In this document: positions 22,355-34,768 of the stretch, piece after piece
Position numbering within the stretch: the stretch's first letter is position 1
Layout of the letters: each line of letters begins with the position of its first letter
Assembly: GCF_000264905.1 (NCBI RefSeq)
Contig: NW_006763134.1
Span: forward strand, 406,916-470,915
Length of the DNA: 64,000 nt
Direction: 5' to 3'
DNA from: Stereum hirsutum FP-91666 SS1
Taxonomy: Eukaryota; Basidiomycota; Agaricomycetes; Russulales; Stereaceae
Notes under the pieces: generated by a model
Database searches by the model: none
What the model was told of the DNA's origin: nothing
What the model saw: the letters and a program-made list of their open reading frames with translations, nothing else
Program-made: the position numbers and the translations under genes

Positions 22355-25300
22355 TCATGACCCAAAGCCAGTCCACTCCTCCCCATCGTCGCCATCTCCA
22401 TGGTCCTCCTCTTTCTTCACACCTTTCCCCTTCTTCGCCTTTTCCTTCTTCTTGTCCTTACCCTTACCCTTCTTCACCGCCATCAGATCGTCACCCGCCT
22501 CCGCTTTCTTCACGCCAACCATCCCTTCATGATCTACATTACCCCACATCACGACGATTCATGAGCTACGCACAAAACGAAAGCAAGTGAGAACTAAAAG
22601 GACGAGCAAACTCACATTCCCCTCTGACGATATCATCCACGATCGGCCTACTCCCACTCGTGATATATTTCGTCGACACGCCCCTCGCGACGAGCGGTTG
22701 CGCGAGCAACCTCTTCAGCTCGGCCTTCATAGCGTTTAATTTCGCGGTTTTGGCCTTGAGTCGTTGTGACATCGGGTTTGAGGGGGCGTCACTGTAACGA
22801 CAAAAAAAACATGATAAGGACGACGAACAGGCAACGAGGTGGGGAGGGTCAGCCGCCGTGCCGCCAGGACGACTGACAGCGCGGAAGGCAGAGCGATGGG
22901 ATAGAATGGAAAGGGAAGAATAGAATATGTGTAAAGTCACGTACTCGTCCCCGCCGCCCAAACTCTCATCCAAATCGACATCCATCGCCTCCGCCATCTC
23001 CTTCAACCAATTCTTCTCGTGCTTCTCCTTCTTCTCCTTATGCTGCGCGTTCTCTATCTGTCTCGCAAGCTGCAGCCGCGGCTTGAGTTTATCGAGGAGG
23101 TGATGCTCGATCGTCATTTCTGGGATCGAGGACTCCTCTGCACATCCACGACCACACACACAATAATGAAACGGCTCATCAGTAACTCATCTCATACCCA
23201 CACTCCTTCAATGGGAACTGGGAACAAATAAACACAACGACTCACCTCGTCCCAAACTCCCCAAAACCCCCCTCATCACCCTCCTCTCGTCCGGTGCACA
23301 CATCAACATGCCGAACCCCTTCCTGCTCGCCCTTGCCGTCCTTCCGTTCCGGTGCACGTACGCGTCGGCCGTGCGTGGGATCTGGTAGTGCACTACGTGG
23401 TCTACGGAAGGGATGTCGAGGCCGCGGGAGGCGATGTCTGTGGCGAGGAGGACGGCGTGGTGGTTTGATTTGAAGCTGTTTGCGAGGGGGTGCGATGGGA
23501 TGAAAGATACGGAGAGGGTGAATTGTGGTTAGCTTCGATATTACGTTGGGGACGGGGCAGACAGATAGAAAGAGGTGGGCGGAGAGAAAACAATACGCAT
23601 GTACTCACCGATCCAGATTCTTTAACCTCTGCCTCTGCTCCATCTGCGAATGCAACGGCCACACCGGCAGCCCCAAGAACTCAAACAGCGGCAGCATCCT
23701 CCTTATCCCGTCCACGCTCGCCAGGAAGACGAGCGTCCGGCCGGGGTAGCGGAGGAGGAAATAGTAGAGGTAGATGTCCTGTTTTTTTATGCATGCACGG
23801 TGGAATGGGTAAGTAACAGGACCCAGAGGGAGGGAGAGGGAGGGAGGGAGGGAGGAGAGACCGCACCTTCTCAGTCATCAAACACTCGATCTTACACTCC
23901 TTCAACGTCTCCACGACCCCGCCCTCCGGACTGAGATCGACGACCTCCGGCTCCGGATCGCGAAAGTCGAGTCTCTGTAGGAGTTCGTCTGCGAGGCGTG
24001 TTCGTCAGTTGTAAGCCACGAAAGATTGGACGCGCGACAAAATCACGAGCGTAGGAATAAGAACAAGGACCCCGGCCACGAGGAAGAAAATGCGGAGAAC
24101 TACCTACCCAACGTCGACGCCACCTCCTTCCCCTTCCTTCCACCCGTTCCACCGGCACCCCCACCACCCCAGCCCCTCTTCTTCAAGTTCCGCTGAAGGT
24201 CCTTACTCAACGTCGCGGAGAAAACGAAGGTCTGCATCGTGTCGTTCACGCCTTCGCCCTCTCCTTTCCCATCTTGTTTTCCGCTCTGGGGTCCTGCTTC
24301 TCCGTTTTGTTCCTCGCAGTCGGAGTCGAATTCAGCGCCATGCTGTCCCTTCGTCTGAGCGGACAGGCTGAAGTCGAAATCGGCTTCCGTCGTTTCTTTC
24401 CTATAAACACGCAATTAAATAACAATCTACAAATAAACCACCGGACCAGAGGGGGGCAGGCAGGTTCTCTCCCTCTCTCGCACACAGACGGCCGCTCTAG
24501 CCATCGTCGTGCAACGAAAGGGATAATCATCGCCCAAAAAAAGAATCAAGCCGAATAAAAAGACTCACTGAAACTCCCTCCTCGTCAGCCTCAACAACCC
24601 GTCAAGCTCCTTAAAATGGCCCGTCTCGATCATCCTGTCCGCTTCGTCGAGCACGAGGAAATGCAGGTGTTTGATGTCTTCGGCGAGGGTGGGGTCCTGT
24701 TTTTTGTTGAGGTAGGAGGGCGTTGGGAGGGCGTTGGGAGGAGGGGTGAGGAGGAGGGAAGAAAAGGAGAGGGAAGAGCGGCAGTCAGCATCTATTCCAT
24801 TTCCATACCATTGAAACAAAACAAAGAGAGAACGAGCGACGAAAAGAGAGAAAACAAAACCAGAACCAGGCGATGAGACGAACTCGCGTGGGCCGAGCTC
24901 GATATCGAATCAAAGGAAGTTAAAGGTAGGCCAACACCTCAAACCCCTAACAAGTCCTGAACACGCACACACTCACAACCCGCCTCCCTCCAAAGTAAAA
25001 CCGCAAAAAAACCCAACAAATCCCAAAACCGAAAAACCAAAAACTTACCTCCTCAACAACATCCCACAACCTCCCCGGCGTCGCAACCAACACGTCCACA
25101 CCCCTCTCCAACACCCTCTTCTGTTTCTGCGCCGACATGCCGCCCACGATGGCCGCTACGCTCACGAGCGGGGGTGCCTTGGCTTTCGTCGTTTCTTTAC
25201 CCTTGCCCTTCCCGTTTCCACTCACCTTACCCTTCTTCCCGCCTCCGGCTTTACCGTTGGATTTCCCGCCCTTCACGTCCTTCCCCTCCCCCTGTTCAGG

Positions 25301-27188
25301 AACGCCCCCCTCTCCATCCTCATCCTCCACTTTGATTCCGACGCCCTCCCCAGAATTAGAACTAGACTGATAAACCCCATTCAAACACCCATTCAAATGC
25401 GCCGAAACCTGTAATGCGAGTTCGCGCGTCGGGGCGAGTATGAGTGCGCGGAGGGGTCTTCTCGTCTTTTTCTTTTGAGTTTTCCTTCCTGTCGTGTTTT
25501 CTTGCTTGACGTTCGTGTTTTTGTTTTTGATGACGGAGTGGGCGGGAGGGAGAGAGGGGGGAGATGGAGAGGAAGTGGAAGTGGAAGAAAGGGAAGTGGA
25601 AAGATGAGAGGGGGGAGAGGAAGAGGTAGCGGCTGTGAGGAGACGAGAGAGGATGGGGAGACCGTAGGCTAGGGTTTTTCCGGAGCCCTGTTTTGTTTTT
25701 CGATTTTTATGTGTCGGTCGATTCGAGTTGATGGGTTCGGGTTGGCGGACGCAAGGGATAGCAGAATCAGAATCAGAATCAATACCAGATACACGGATGG
25801 ACGAGAAATGAAACAAAACCCAAAAACCGGAAAACCGGAAAACACAACACGGGCATCACACATCCATCTCACCCGACAAACCAGGAAACAAAGAAAGAAA
25901 GAAAACTCACAGTCTCCGCAACACCAATAACATCTCTCCCCTGCATCGCCCTCGGGAGCGTCGCGGCCTGTATCGGCGTCGGGGTGTGAAAGGCTTGGGA
26001 GTGCAGGGTGCGGAGGAGGGTTGGGTGGAGGGATGGGGCCGCTTTTACATTGATATTGACTTCGGACTGAGGGGTGTCGAGGGTGGTGGGGTCGGTTGTG
26101 GGGAGGGTGGGGGAGGCGGGGTCGGTTGAGGTGGTGGATGTGGGAGCTGCTGAGGATGAAGAGGGAGGGAGAGAGGGAGAGGGAAAAGATGTGAAGAGGG
26201 CGTGCCAGGCCGGGAGGAGTGTGGCGGCTATGATGAATAATATGATTGTTGTGTTGTGTAGCATGGTATGGTGGGCAGAAAGGTTGTTAGTTAGTTTAGG
26301 AATACTGGAAAGCGGATGGGAGACGAAAATCAAGGTCGAGATCATATATGCTAGAGCATGTTCATTCGTGAGATCTCAGACTGCTGAGCATGGAAAATAG
26401 GATGGACATGATGAAAGCAGTCCTATAGCCCGATATTCGCTCGCTCGAACGGAATGTGGCCCATATGAAGACGCTCACGAAAACCGAAAAACATAAAAAG
26501 ATAAAAGTGAAAAAGGATACAAGGACATACCATCGAACGTCTCGACTAGCTTCACCTCTTGAACCTCTTCCACCTCTTCTTCCACATCCTCATCGTTAGG
26601 AGCTTCCACCACATCCGTATCATCAACCACGGCCTCCTCGTCTTCCTCACCAGAAAACGCCGGACCCAAAACCGCCAGTTCCTCCTCGTCCGGCGGCAAA
26701 TCATACTCCCCATCCCCATCCTCGTCCCCATCCCCATCCTCACTCCCCACCTCCACCTCTCCCCCCTCCTCACCCTCCGCGTCCCTCCCCCCTCCAACTC
26801 TAAACCTAACAACCTTCCCCCCCTCTCCCCCCTCATAAACCACCTCGACGCCCTCCACCTCTTCCAGATCCAAAAATCCCTCTTCCATGTCCATATCCAT
26901 ATCGAGACCTGCTGCATTGTGGGCGGCTACGGGTTTCCAGGGGAGGTCGTTCGCTGTGCGGAGGGGGGGTTTTGGTTTTGATTTCGAGGGTTTTTGTTTG
27001 GGGGTGTTGAGGGGAGCTTTTGACTTTGCTTTCGAAGAGGTGGGTTTCGAGAGCAAAGAGGCGGGTTTCGAGGAAGAAGAGGTGGGTTTCGAGGAAGAAG
27101 AGGCAGGCTTATGCTTTTGTTTTTTTGTTGGTGGGGAGGATAGAGAGGGGAGTTTTCGTTTTTTGGAGGGATGCATGGAATTCGACAT
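22355..27188 (-). CDS. MAK5: Mak5/DDX24-type DEAD-box ATP-dependent RNA helicase
   Basis: Nucleolar DEAD-box helicase of 60S ribosome biogenesis. Eleven exons (minus) 27188-26531, 26227-25911, 25687-25049, 24696-24569, 24400-24108, 23988-23867, 23778-23609, 23475-23246, 23137-22945, 22791-22616 and 22533-22355 sum to 3105 nt (1034 aa). Motifs run in order: Q motif [10 protein letters not shown], motif I AETGSGKT (split by an intron after the Thr), Ia [24 protein letters not shown] in [11 protein letters not shown] in [14 protein letters not shown] and HRNGRTARA. The N-terminus is Lys/Ser-rich, then acidic. The family hallmark [13 protein letters not shown] segment precedes the Q motif. The C-terminus is a Lys-rich basic tail. 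Low-complexity inserts separate motif I from Ia and Ia from GG. The gene diverges from the Ser-rich gene at 28310. Confidence 0.94.
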
Positions 27189-28309
27189 TCCTTTTTTAGT
27201 TACAGTACAGTGGGCACTGGGCGAATTGAAGACTTGATGAAAGGTCTAAGGAAAGTTCAAAGCACTACGAGTGAAATGTGGCGCCGTGCTAGGCCGTGCT
27301 CACTCGAAAAAGTTCGAGGACGGATATGATCACATGTGACATGCGCGCTTAAGATCCAATTTGACCGTGGGCCACATTGGCACGCCACTCAGATCCCACG
27401 AACGCCGACAGCAGCACCTCACCCATCCCGTGAAGTTCGTAGCTTTCCCTATCATCCGCTTCTAACTCCCAAATACCCCAATCCAAACCCCTCATAGACG
27501 AAACACGCCACCCTGAAGACATCGTGCCGCAATCCGTTACAGTACAACACTGACAAGTCTATTGTTGCGAACGAATTCCCGTCCATCTTCTCAAATTCTC
27601 ACCATGCATAGCCTCGGACGAATACGTCCCCCACCTAGCCCAGTTCGTGCCGCTTGCGCAGGGTCTTGGATTGGGACTCTATTAACATCTTGCCCGGGCG
27701 AGACCGTTACTTTTCTCTCCCTTGCCTCTCCCTCCCTCTCATTTCGCTTGAATGCATCCAACATATCCAACATCCAACGCGAGTGACTATGCGCACGGAC
27801 CCTCCTCTCCCTGCAGCTGATTCCGCATAGACTAGAGCCACTAGCAAGCAGCTGACAGCGGAACAACGGAACCCAAAGCAAAGATCTGACGCGTGGTCTT
27901 GGCATGGTGCGTGGTGCGAGGTGCCAAAGTTGTGTTACTCACTGCGATGATGATGTATGGATGCTCCGAGGCTGTGCACTGGCAGGGCTGGCATCATCGT
28001 GTTACCGTGACTGGGCTGGGATCGTATCATATAAAGCGAGCGATCCTTGGGTTTCGCTCTCTTTCGTCTCTCTCTTTCGCCTCTTTGTCGCTTCGCTTGT
28101 TAGATTGAGTTCGTTGCCTGTGAGTTGTTCTAGGAGCGCTACTAAAAGGTTTCGCTTTGTTCCCTTTTGGGCTCGGAGACGACATATCGACTGCGTGGCG
28201 CTTGACTCGACGACTCTTTGAATTTGCTTCCTTCCTCGTATCTCTCTTTTCTTCTGTTCAACACGACCCCAACGACCAACGACCAACTCAAAACCCACAC
28301 ATAACACCC
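27189..28309. promoter_or_regulatory. Shared divergent promoter region
   Basis: 1.1 kb separates the Mak5 start (minus) from the Ser-rich gene start (plus). A TATA-like ATATAAAG lies near 28029-28036 on the plus strand. No coding exon is supported. Confidence 0.45.
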
Positions 28310-31278
28310 ATGTCGAACCTCACCGCCCCCGGTACCACCGCCTCCTCCGACCCACACTCCCAATCCCGCCATTCTCCCTCCTCATCCACATCGTCCACTT
28401 CCGCATCCAGCCCCCGCCCCTCGCCCTCCCGAGTCCCAGTCCCATCTCTGACAGACCCCTCCCCACCGACTTTCCTCTCCCCCTCCTCCGCCACCGCCAC
28501 CATCCCACAAACGCAATCACATTCCCGCCACTCCCCCTCCTCATCCTCCTCCTCCAGTCGTGCTCATCCCTCTCCATCCCCTTCACCCACACCCTCTCAC
28601 ACCTCCTCCCATTCCCACTCGCATTCCAACTACCATTTAAGCCCGAACGCCGCCGCCTCATCTTCACAACGCCCATCCTCCTCCTCCTCGTCCTCACATC
28701 TAAGTCCCAATTCCGCCTTACACCCCGACTCCCAATCACACTCACATTCACATTCGAACCGGCCCTCCTCCGCCTCGTCCAGCGCCTCCTCAGCGGGTAC
28801 GGGTCCTCATCCTGTTTCGGGGTCGTCTTCTTCTGCTTCTGCGATTAGTGCTTCCTCTGCGTCGGGATCTGGGTCGGGTGGTGGTGGTGGCGCGTCGGGT
28901 TCAGGATCCAGTCAAGCCGAGCCATCCAACAGACAAGGGCACGGACAAGGACAAGTACACGGACGGTCGCCTTCAAGAGGTGCAGGTACGGGAACAGGCT
29001 CAAGTGGAGGAACGGGAAGAGTCTCGCCTCTGCCGGTCGTTTATGAGCGGAGTATGAGCGGTGGGATTAACAATGGGGGTGGCGGCGGGGGTGGCGCAGA
29101 CTCAGCAGAGAGGGGAAAAGGGAAAGAAACAGAAGGGAGTCTCGGTAGAAGGGCGAACGCAAACACACGAGCAATGACATACCCTCCTCCGTCCTCGCCC
29201 TCGCATTCTCCTTCGCATTCTCCTTCTCGCACTCCGTTAACCTCCAATCCCTCCCACCCGTCCAATCCCTCTCAAACCACCAGCGGTTCCTCCACGCCCA
29301 TTCCCACACCCACTTCCTCCACTCCTACCCCTTCGACAACCGCGAGAACGCCCCGACGCGCCCTCACCCTCCCGAACCCAATGACGTACATCCCACTCAT
29401 ATTTACGAAGTTGAGAGGTGCGGGTGCGGGTGGGAATCGGTCGCCGGTGGGGGTGCCGGTGCGGGTTGTTACTAGTTCTGCGGTTGGGCCTGTTTCTGTT
29501 GGTCCTCGTGAGTGTGGTCAGGGAGGTGAAGCGGGTGAGGGAAGTGGGGATGCGGTGGCGGGGGGTGTGGCGTCGGATGGGGTTGGTGGTGGTGAGGGTA
29601 CGGAGGGACAAGCGCAGGGAGTGGGAGTGGGAGCGGGAGTGGGAGAGGTGAAGAGAGTTACACATGGGGTTTTGAGAGGTACGTTTCTTCCTCTGTTCTT
29701 CTTTTTTTTCGATTGTGTTGCTCGTTCTCGTCGAGATTCGTTATGCCTTTGCACCCCTTGCACATCTAATTCTTGGTCCCTCCATTTTCGAATCTTTTTC
29801 TCCACAATGGATCGGAATTAAGAGGGAGGTTGGGGTCCTGAGATCTTGAGATCTCGATAACCTGGAATTTGGGAATTTGAGAGATATCCCTTGTCGTTCG
29901 TCGTTCGTCGTTCGTCGTGTGTGGCGTGTGGCGTTAGACGCACGCCTGCACGACAGATGGGTCGGGCTTTTTTTTTTTATGTTTTCTGTTTTGTTTTCGG
30001 TGGTGTACTTTCTCGTGGTGAGACGTGAGCTGGGGCGCAACACGGTGCTGTGTTGGGCCATACCGCGGCTTTATGTCCTTGGATTGTGAGTCGTGAATCG
30101 TGCATTGTGGTTTGGTATTCGCTCAATCCACGATCCATGACCTACGATCCCGACTCACAACTCAACGACGATATGTATGGACCACCTTGTCCGGGTCCTG
30201 TCATATGTGCTCGACCCCACTCGACTCGACTCAACCCATTCCATTCCTTTCCTCCTCTCCTCATCTCATCTCATCTATCCGTATCCGTACATGCGTGACA
30301 TCCAGCCCCAAACTCCAATCCCCATTCTCAGCACTTAGTTTTTTCGATTGTTATAATTCCGAAAAAAACCCAAACCCCTACCCTTTGTTCTGACTGACTG
30401 ACTGACTGACTGACCGACTGACTGACACGAAACCCTTTATTTTTCTCTTCATATGTATTCCACTCGATCCTCGACTACCCAACCTAACCTCCACCCCCCA
30501 CCAAAACCTAAACTCCATCCCGCGGGTCCCTCCCTCCAAAAAAAGCCCCAAACACGATCCTCAAAAAATCCCCTACCCCGCTCACCACGCACTCAACCTT
30601 CCTCGTCCGGGACGCAGTCGACGTCGGGACTCTGGTACGTGCGGTTAGGAGGGGGATGTTGCTCGACCTTGGTGTGGACGCTATTGGTGCAAGTGGGAGT
30701 ATGGATGCATTTGGAGGAGGTGGCGGTGGCGGTGGGATGGGAAAAGGTGGGAGGGGAAAAGAGGAAGAGAGGATAGGGAGGAGTTTGGGGAGGGGTGTGG
30801 CGAGGATTGGTTCTGGTGCGATTCCGATGAGAGGAGGCGGGCCGTCGAGGGCGAGGGGCTTGTTGGAGGTGCCAGAGATGGACGGTGGGTTAGGAAGGAT
30901 AGGGGAGGGAGGCGGAGGCGGAGCGAGAGATGGGGGAGGAGGAGGAGGGGGAGGAGAGTACGTTGTGTTGGTTGATGAACGGTATGTCTTCTCTCTCTTT
31001 TCGTATTCGCGTTCTTCGTAATCCGTATTCCCTCCGAGACATACATACTGACACTCCTCTCCCCTCCCCTCCCTCCTACCCTCCCCACACATTTCCATAA
31101 ACACAGCTGGACCTGCACCCTAAAAGGTCCCAAACCGCCCCACTCGACCTATCGCGTCGAGATCGAGTACTCCGCCTTTCCCGCGCTCGCTTCGGTCCCG
31201 GATCCGCAGAGACCGGTGGGGATGAAGCGGGCGATTAGGACGGCGGGGTTGATGACGATTTTGGAGAGGGTTGGGTAG
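28310..31278 (+). CDS. Long Ser-rich protein with a KA1-like C-terminal module
   Basis: Exons 28310-29678, 30546-30981 and 31107-31278 sum to 1977 nt (658 aa). About 350 residues are Ser/Pro/His/Gly-rich and disordered. A short conserved-looking stretch follows (RRALTLPNPMTYIPLIFTKL), then more Gly/Val-rich sequence. The last 150 residues read like a folded domain: STFLVRDAVDVGTLVRAVRR, LLDLGVDAIG, a Gly-rich loop, YVVLVDERWTCTLKGP, YRVEIEYSAFPAL, GMKRAIRTAG and ILERVG. That order resembles a kinase-associated KA1 domain (amphipathic helix, L-G-V, strand with W-LKG, R-V-E-I-E, G-x-K-R, terminal helix), but there is no kinase domain. The resemblance is my inference. The 867-base first intron is chosen by phase and branch site and is the weakest link. 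Confidence 0.65.
30391..30426. repeat. TGAC tetranucleotide microsatellite
   Basis: About nine copies of CTGA/TGAC with one CCGA interruption, inside intron 1 of the Ser-rich gene. Confidence 0.8.
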
Positions 31279-32190
31279 GGGTGAGGTTGGTGAGTTTTAG
31301 TCTATGGGTTGGTGGTTGGTGAATTGGGTGGGGATGGCGATGGCGATCTGGGTGGGAGTGAGCTGGGATGTGCTTGCAGGGAGGGAGGGAGGAGCACGAT
31401 CATGTCCACGGTCTGGTCTTTCTTGATCCTTGATTCTTGATCCCTGGTTCTTGGTTCTTGGTCCGATAGTTCGTGATACACATGTATATCCACGTACAAA
31501 CACAGGCAGAAGAAAGTTATACTAGACCTTGGAGATCGGTCTGTGCTCGGGAAAACTCATTTTGTGCTGCAGGACGGTTATGGTCTGTGGTTGTTGGCCA
31601 GCTACATATTGGTGAGTTTCTTGAAGGAGACCCAAGCTCACAGGTGTACGTATGTTGCCCATTATGACCTTCGATCCTCGGTCTATACGAGAGATGTTGT
31701 CTTCCATTTCAGCCATCAATAATAAACCCAAATATTCTGGTCTCGGTGTCATCTGAATCCCTCTTTCTCTATGAACATCCGTATAAACTATTCGCTACGA
31801 ATGCCAGGCTGCTCTTCTTGCATAGATTACTTTCATGCATATCATTCAGACATATCACCTTGCGATTGTCTATGTTGTTATATCCGAACCACTGGCAACG
31901 CGCGGTGTCATCCGCCATACTCCGGACCAGAAACAGAAGAAGAAAGGAGGGGAACAACCGTGTACAGTATTCATCTTTGGATTCGTCTTCCGCCCCGAGC
32001 CCCCAATCAGTAATCGCACAAAGCTGACAACTGGAAAATCTTATGAGAGAATACAAAATCCCATAACGCGACGCCACCCGTGCATCCCATAATTCATTCG
32101 AACCTACCACCCTGACCATTCAATACGATACACGATATCATAGTCAATTATCACCACCTGAACCGGCGGCGGCCCCAAAACATGTGCTAT
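31279..32190. other. Intergenic, no gene seen
   Basis: 3' flank of the Ser-rich gene. Contains a short run of near-repeats (TTGATTCTTGATCCCTGG, about 31425-31462). No supported gene. Confidence 0.5.
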
Positions 32191-32370
32191 GACACCCACC
32201 TGCGTTCGTGTCGGCCTACGTTGAGGCTCGTACGCAGCTCGGATAGGCATTCGAGGCGAAACTCGACACCCTTACCGTCTGGGCCTTCCCACTGGCGACC
32301 GACGTAAGTATCCGGGTCCGAACCTTCCGCCTAGCTATCGACCAAGACCGACTTCAGCCCGACTCGAGCT
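32190..32370 (-). pseudogene. Broken copy of the YYG-LMD/PRWW family
   Basis: On the minus strand a segment matches the middle of the gene at 33282-33916. The intact LVDSSAK reads LVDS, TAG, AEG here; the stop (minus strand of 32331-32333) sits where the intact gene has the Ser codon TCG. The match fades on both sides. The 123-codon frame at 32354-32725, immediately upstream on the same strand, is in another frame and shows no clear similarity to the intact protein. Confidence 0.6.
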
Positions 32371-33281
32371 TCCCAAGAGCGCCTGTGACGAAGTTCTCGA
32401 AAAGCAAGTATGTAGTGTTGTTGACAGCACTAGCATCATAGTGGTCGTAGGTCATACTACCCTGGTAATAAGTCGCGTTGGTCTGGGACACGCCCCACGC
32501 GTACTTGATCCACTGGCAAGGATTCACCAGGCTCGTGTTCAACAAAACATCTAAGATGTAGTGATACAGACACATGTAGAGCAGCACAAAGCGTTCACGA
32601 GCTGGAACATAGCGCTGGAGAGGGGTCAGTTCAAACGGATGGGCGGTCACGGCGTGTCCGACCTGAAAGACGACGACTTCGAAGATTCCGCGAAGTATCG
32701 TGAGTTTCGTGATGAAGAGTTTCATAACATATAGCCAGATGTGTTGGCTTACGACAAAGTGTTCGGCTATTGTAATCGGTGGTTAGATGACAGCGTGAGG
32801 GAGAAAGAAGGAAGAGGGGTCCGAGCGCATATAAACGTTTTGTGTGACACAGGCTTGTGAGCCAGAGCTAGAACTTGAAGAGTGAAGACCCTGAGCTTCG
32901 AGTCAGTGGTGTGAGAGACCTCTCGAAGGCGGAGAGTGAGCGCTAAGAATGGAGGTGTCTCGGATGACCTACAGACAAGCAGTAGTGAAAAGGCAAGCAA
33001 ATAGCATAGATCAAGATTGAAACATAGCATAAACTCGCACACAGCCTAAGCAAGAGAAGAGACCGGGAGAATATGGAGAAGGAAACGAGAGCATAGTGGG
33101 AGAAGAAAACGAGAGCATGACTAGACTTTATCCATCGGCCCACTGCTGATCACAGTCTGGTAATCAGTACCGTATATCATTAGCAATCTGGTTTATATTT
33201 GGGTGTTAAATCGTCGATAAAGTTTGCTTACCTACGTGTTTTCGGACAGATCAGTCACTGGTCTATGCTGATCATTCCAGC
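32371..33281. other. No confident gene
   Basis: Holds a 123-codon minus-strand frame (32354-32725) with several aromatic residues and NxT sites but no recognisable domain, plus short frames near 32767-33143. These may be remnants of the broken family copy. Confidence 0.4.
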
Positions 33282-33916
33282 CTACCCACCCATTGAGTAC
33301 GCCCGCCACCATCGAGGTCGCTGATCCAAAACCTTCGCCATGAGATCCATTTCTTCCTGTGTCGGCCTCTTCGCATAGCTGGGGTAAGTATTCGTGAAAT
33401 AACTCAGCACCATCACACTCTCTCCGACCGGGAATACATCCAAGTCAAGTGCCGGACACTCATCCTTCGCCGAGCTATCAACCAGGGCTAACTTCTCCTC
33501 TGGTACTAAGGCCGGTGTCAGTCGAAGATCTGGCACTCGGGGAACTGATCCTCCCGGGCCATTTGCCGAGACAAACAAGTACGACAGGAGCGTCACCTTG
33601 TTAGGCCCGGCCGGTGTCGTGCGAGGCTTGCAGCTCTCCCAGAGGTCAGGATCCATCAAGAAGCCGTAGTAAAAAACGGGCATGGCGATGCCAGCCTTCT
33701 CGAGCTCGATCATGTTGCCAGACAAGGGACAGTCACAGAGATGAGCGGTTTCGCGCTCCATTCCTGGCGGGGTAAGGCTACGAGGGGGTGGCGTCGAGGG
33801 CGACAGTGTCGGCTCTTCTGACAACTGCGAAGATCATTAGTATCGGGATGAATATGAAAAAGGGTTTTGTCACGCACAGAGAGGTGTGTTAATGTGCGGG
33901 ATAGTGCTTGGGCCAT
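33282..33916 (-). CDS. Lineage-specific protein, YYG-LMD/PRWW family (unnamed)
   Basis: Exon 33916-33878 (MAQALSRTLTHLS) joins exon 33824-33282 across a 53-base intron, giving 193 aa. The second exon opens with TTG, so the upstream ATG exon is needed. Conserved points shared with the broken copy at 46162-46622 are CPLSGNM, an E-x-A-G-I motif, PVFYYGFLMD, ALVDSSAKDE, a VMVLSYFTN strand, and KRPTQEEMD followed by QRPRWWRA. The YGxLMD piece recalls the start of AIG2/gamma-glutamylcyclotransferase-like domains, but the rest does not fit well, so I assign no function. No signal peptide or membrane segment. A GTGGGT donor near the 3' end would allow a further exon, so the C-terminus is slightly uncertain. 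Confidence 0.7.
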
Positions 33917-34768
33917 TCGGATGATTGGGTGGTTGGATTATGGTGTGAGAGGGAAAGAGTGAGGAAGGGTCGAAGCGCAGACGCCGGTATTTAAGCGATT
34001 CCCATGGCACGCCACGTGTCGTTGGCACAATCTCGGCGAGGTGGCTCGGCGACTCCGAGTCGGAGGTGGCGCCCCAATCCGGCTTCTTTGTTCCCCATAA
34101 CAGGCCACTGCGCCTGTGACAAGAGCCGAACAAGAGCACAAGGCACGGCCATTGCTCTAGTTTGGTGGGGGCTCACGGGCACATGTTGGACTTTGTACGA
34201 TACTCCAGTCACGTGTCCCATTTACCGTATATATTCGGCTCAGTACGGTAGAATATACCTTGTTGGCTTCCACCATCCCGTCTGGGCACGTTAGTCCCTG
34301 TAAGGGCCTCAGGGCACGGCTACGGTAGCCAATAACACACTCACCCCGAAGTTTTAATTCCTTTCTCCAATGTAAGTACTTACGCGATGACGGCAATTTC
34401 CTGGGTTACTTATGTCCATGCCCAACCCATGCCCATCCCGAGCCGGTGCTACGATTTCTTGGTTGATGATGAACTGATAAAATTTCAAAAAATACGCCCG
34501 AAGCTCCATCGGCACCGGCCACTATATCCACAGGTGGACACTTTTGATAGGACACTTCCGCGATAATAATGTTGACGCGCCTTGAGATTTCCGCGTCCAT
34601 AATTATAGTGTAGAAGGACTAAATATACGCATGCGAAATATGCGACGCCCCAAAAAACTCATAAGTATCTCGTGAACGGCGATAGCGAGTCATTCGGTTC
34701 CTAGATACATAGCAAGTTTATACGAAATTGCGAGTGCCACGGTGTCCGCGGGAGCAACCATCTCCGTC
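33917..34768. other. Intergenic, no gene seen
   Basis: Between the start of the family gene and the 3' end of the MFS gene, both on the minus strand. Only short frames. Confidence 0.5.

Noticed and set aside
12192..27188. Ribosome-biogenesis gene cluster (Yvh1, Mak5) as a functional unit
   Set aside because: The genes are separated by unrelated genes and face different ways; two related genes in 15 kb is not evidence of clustering.
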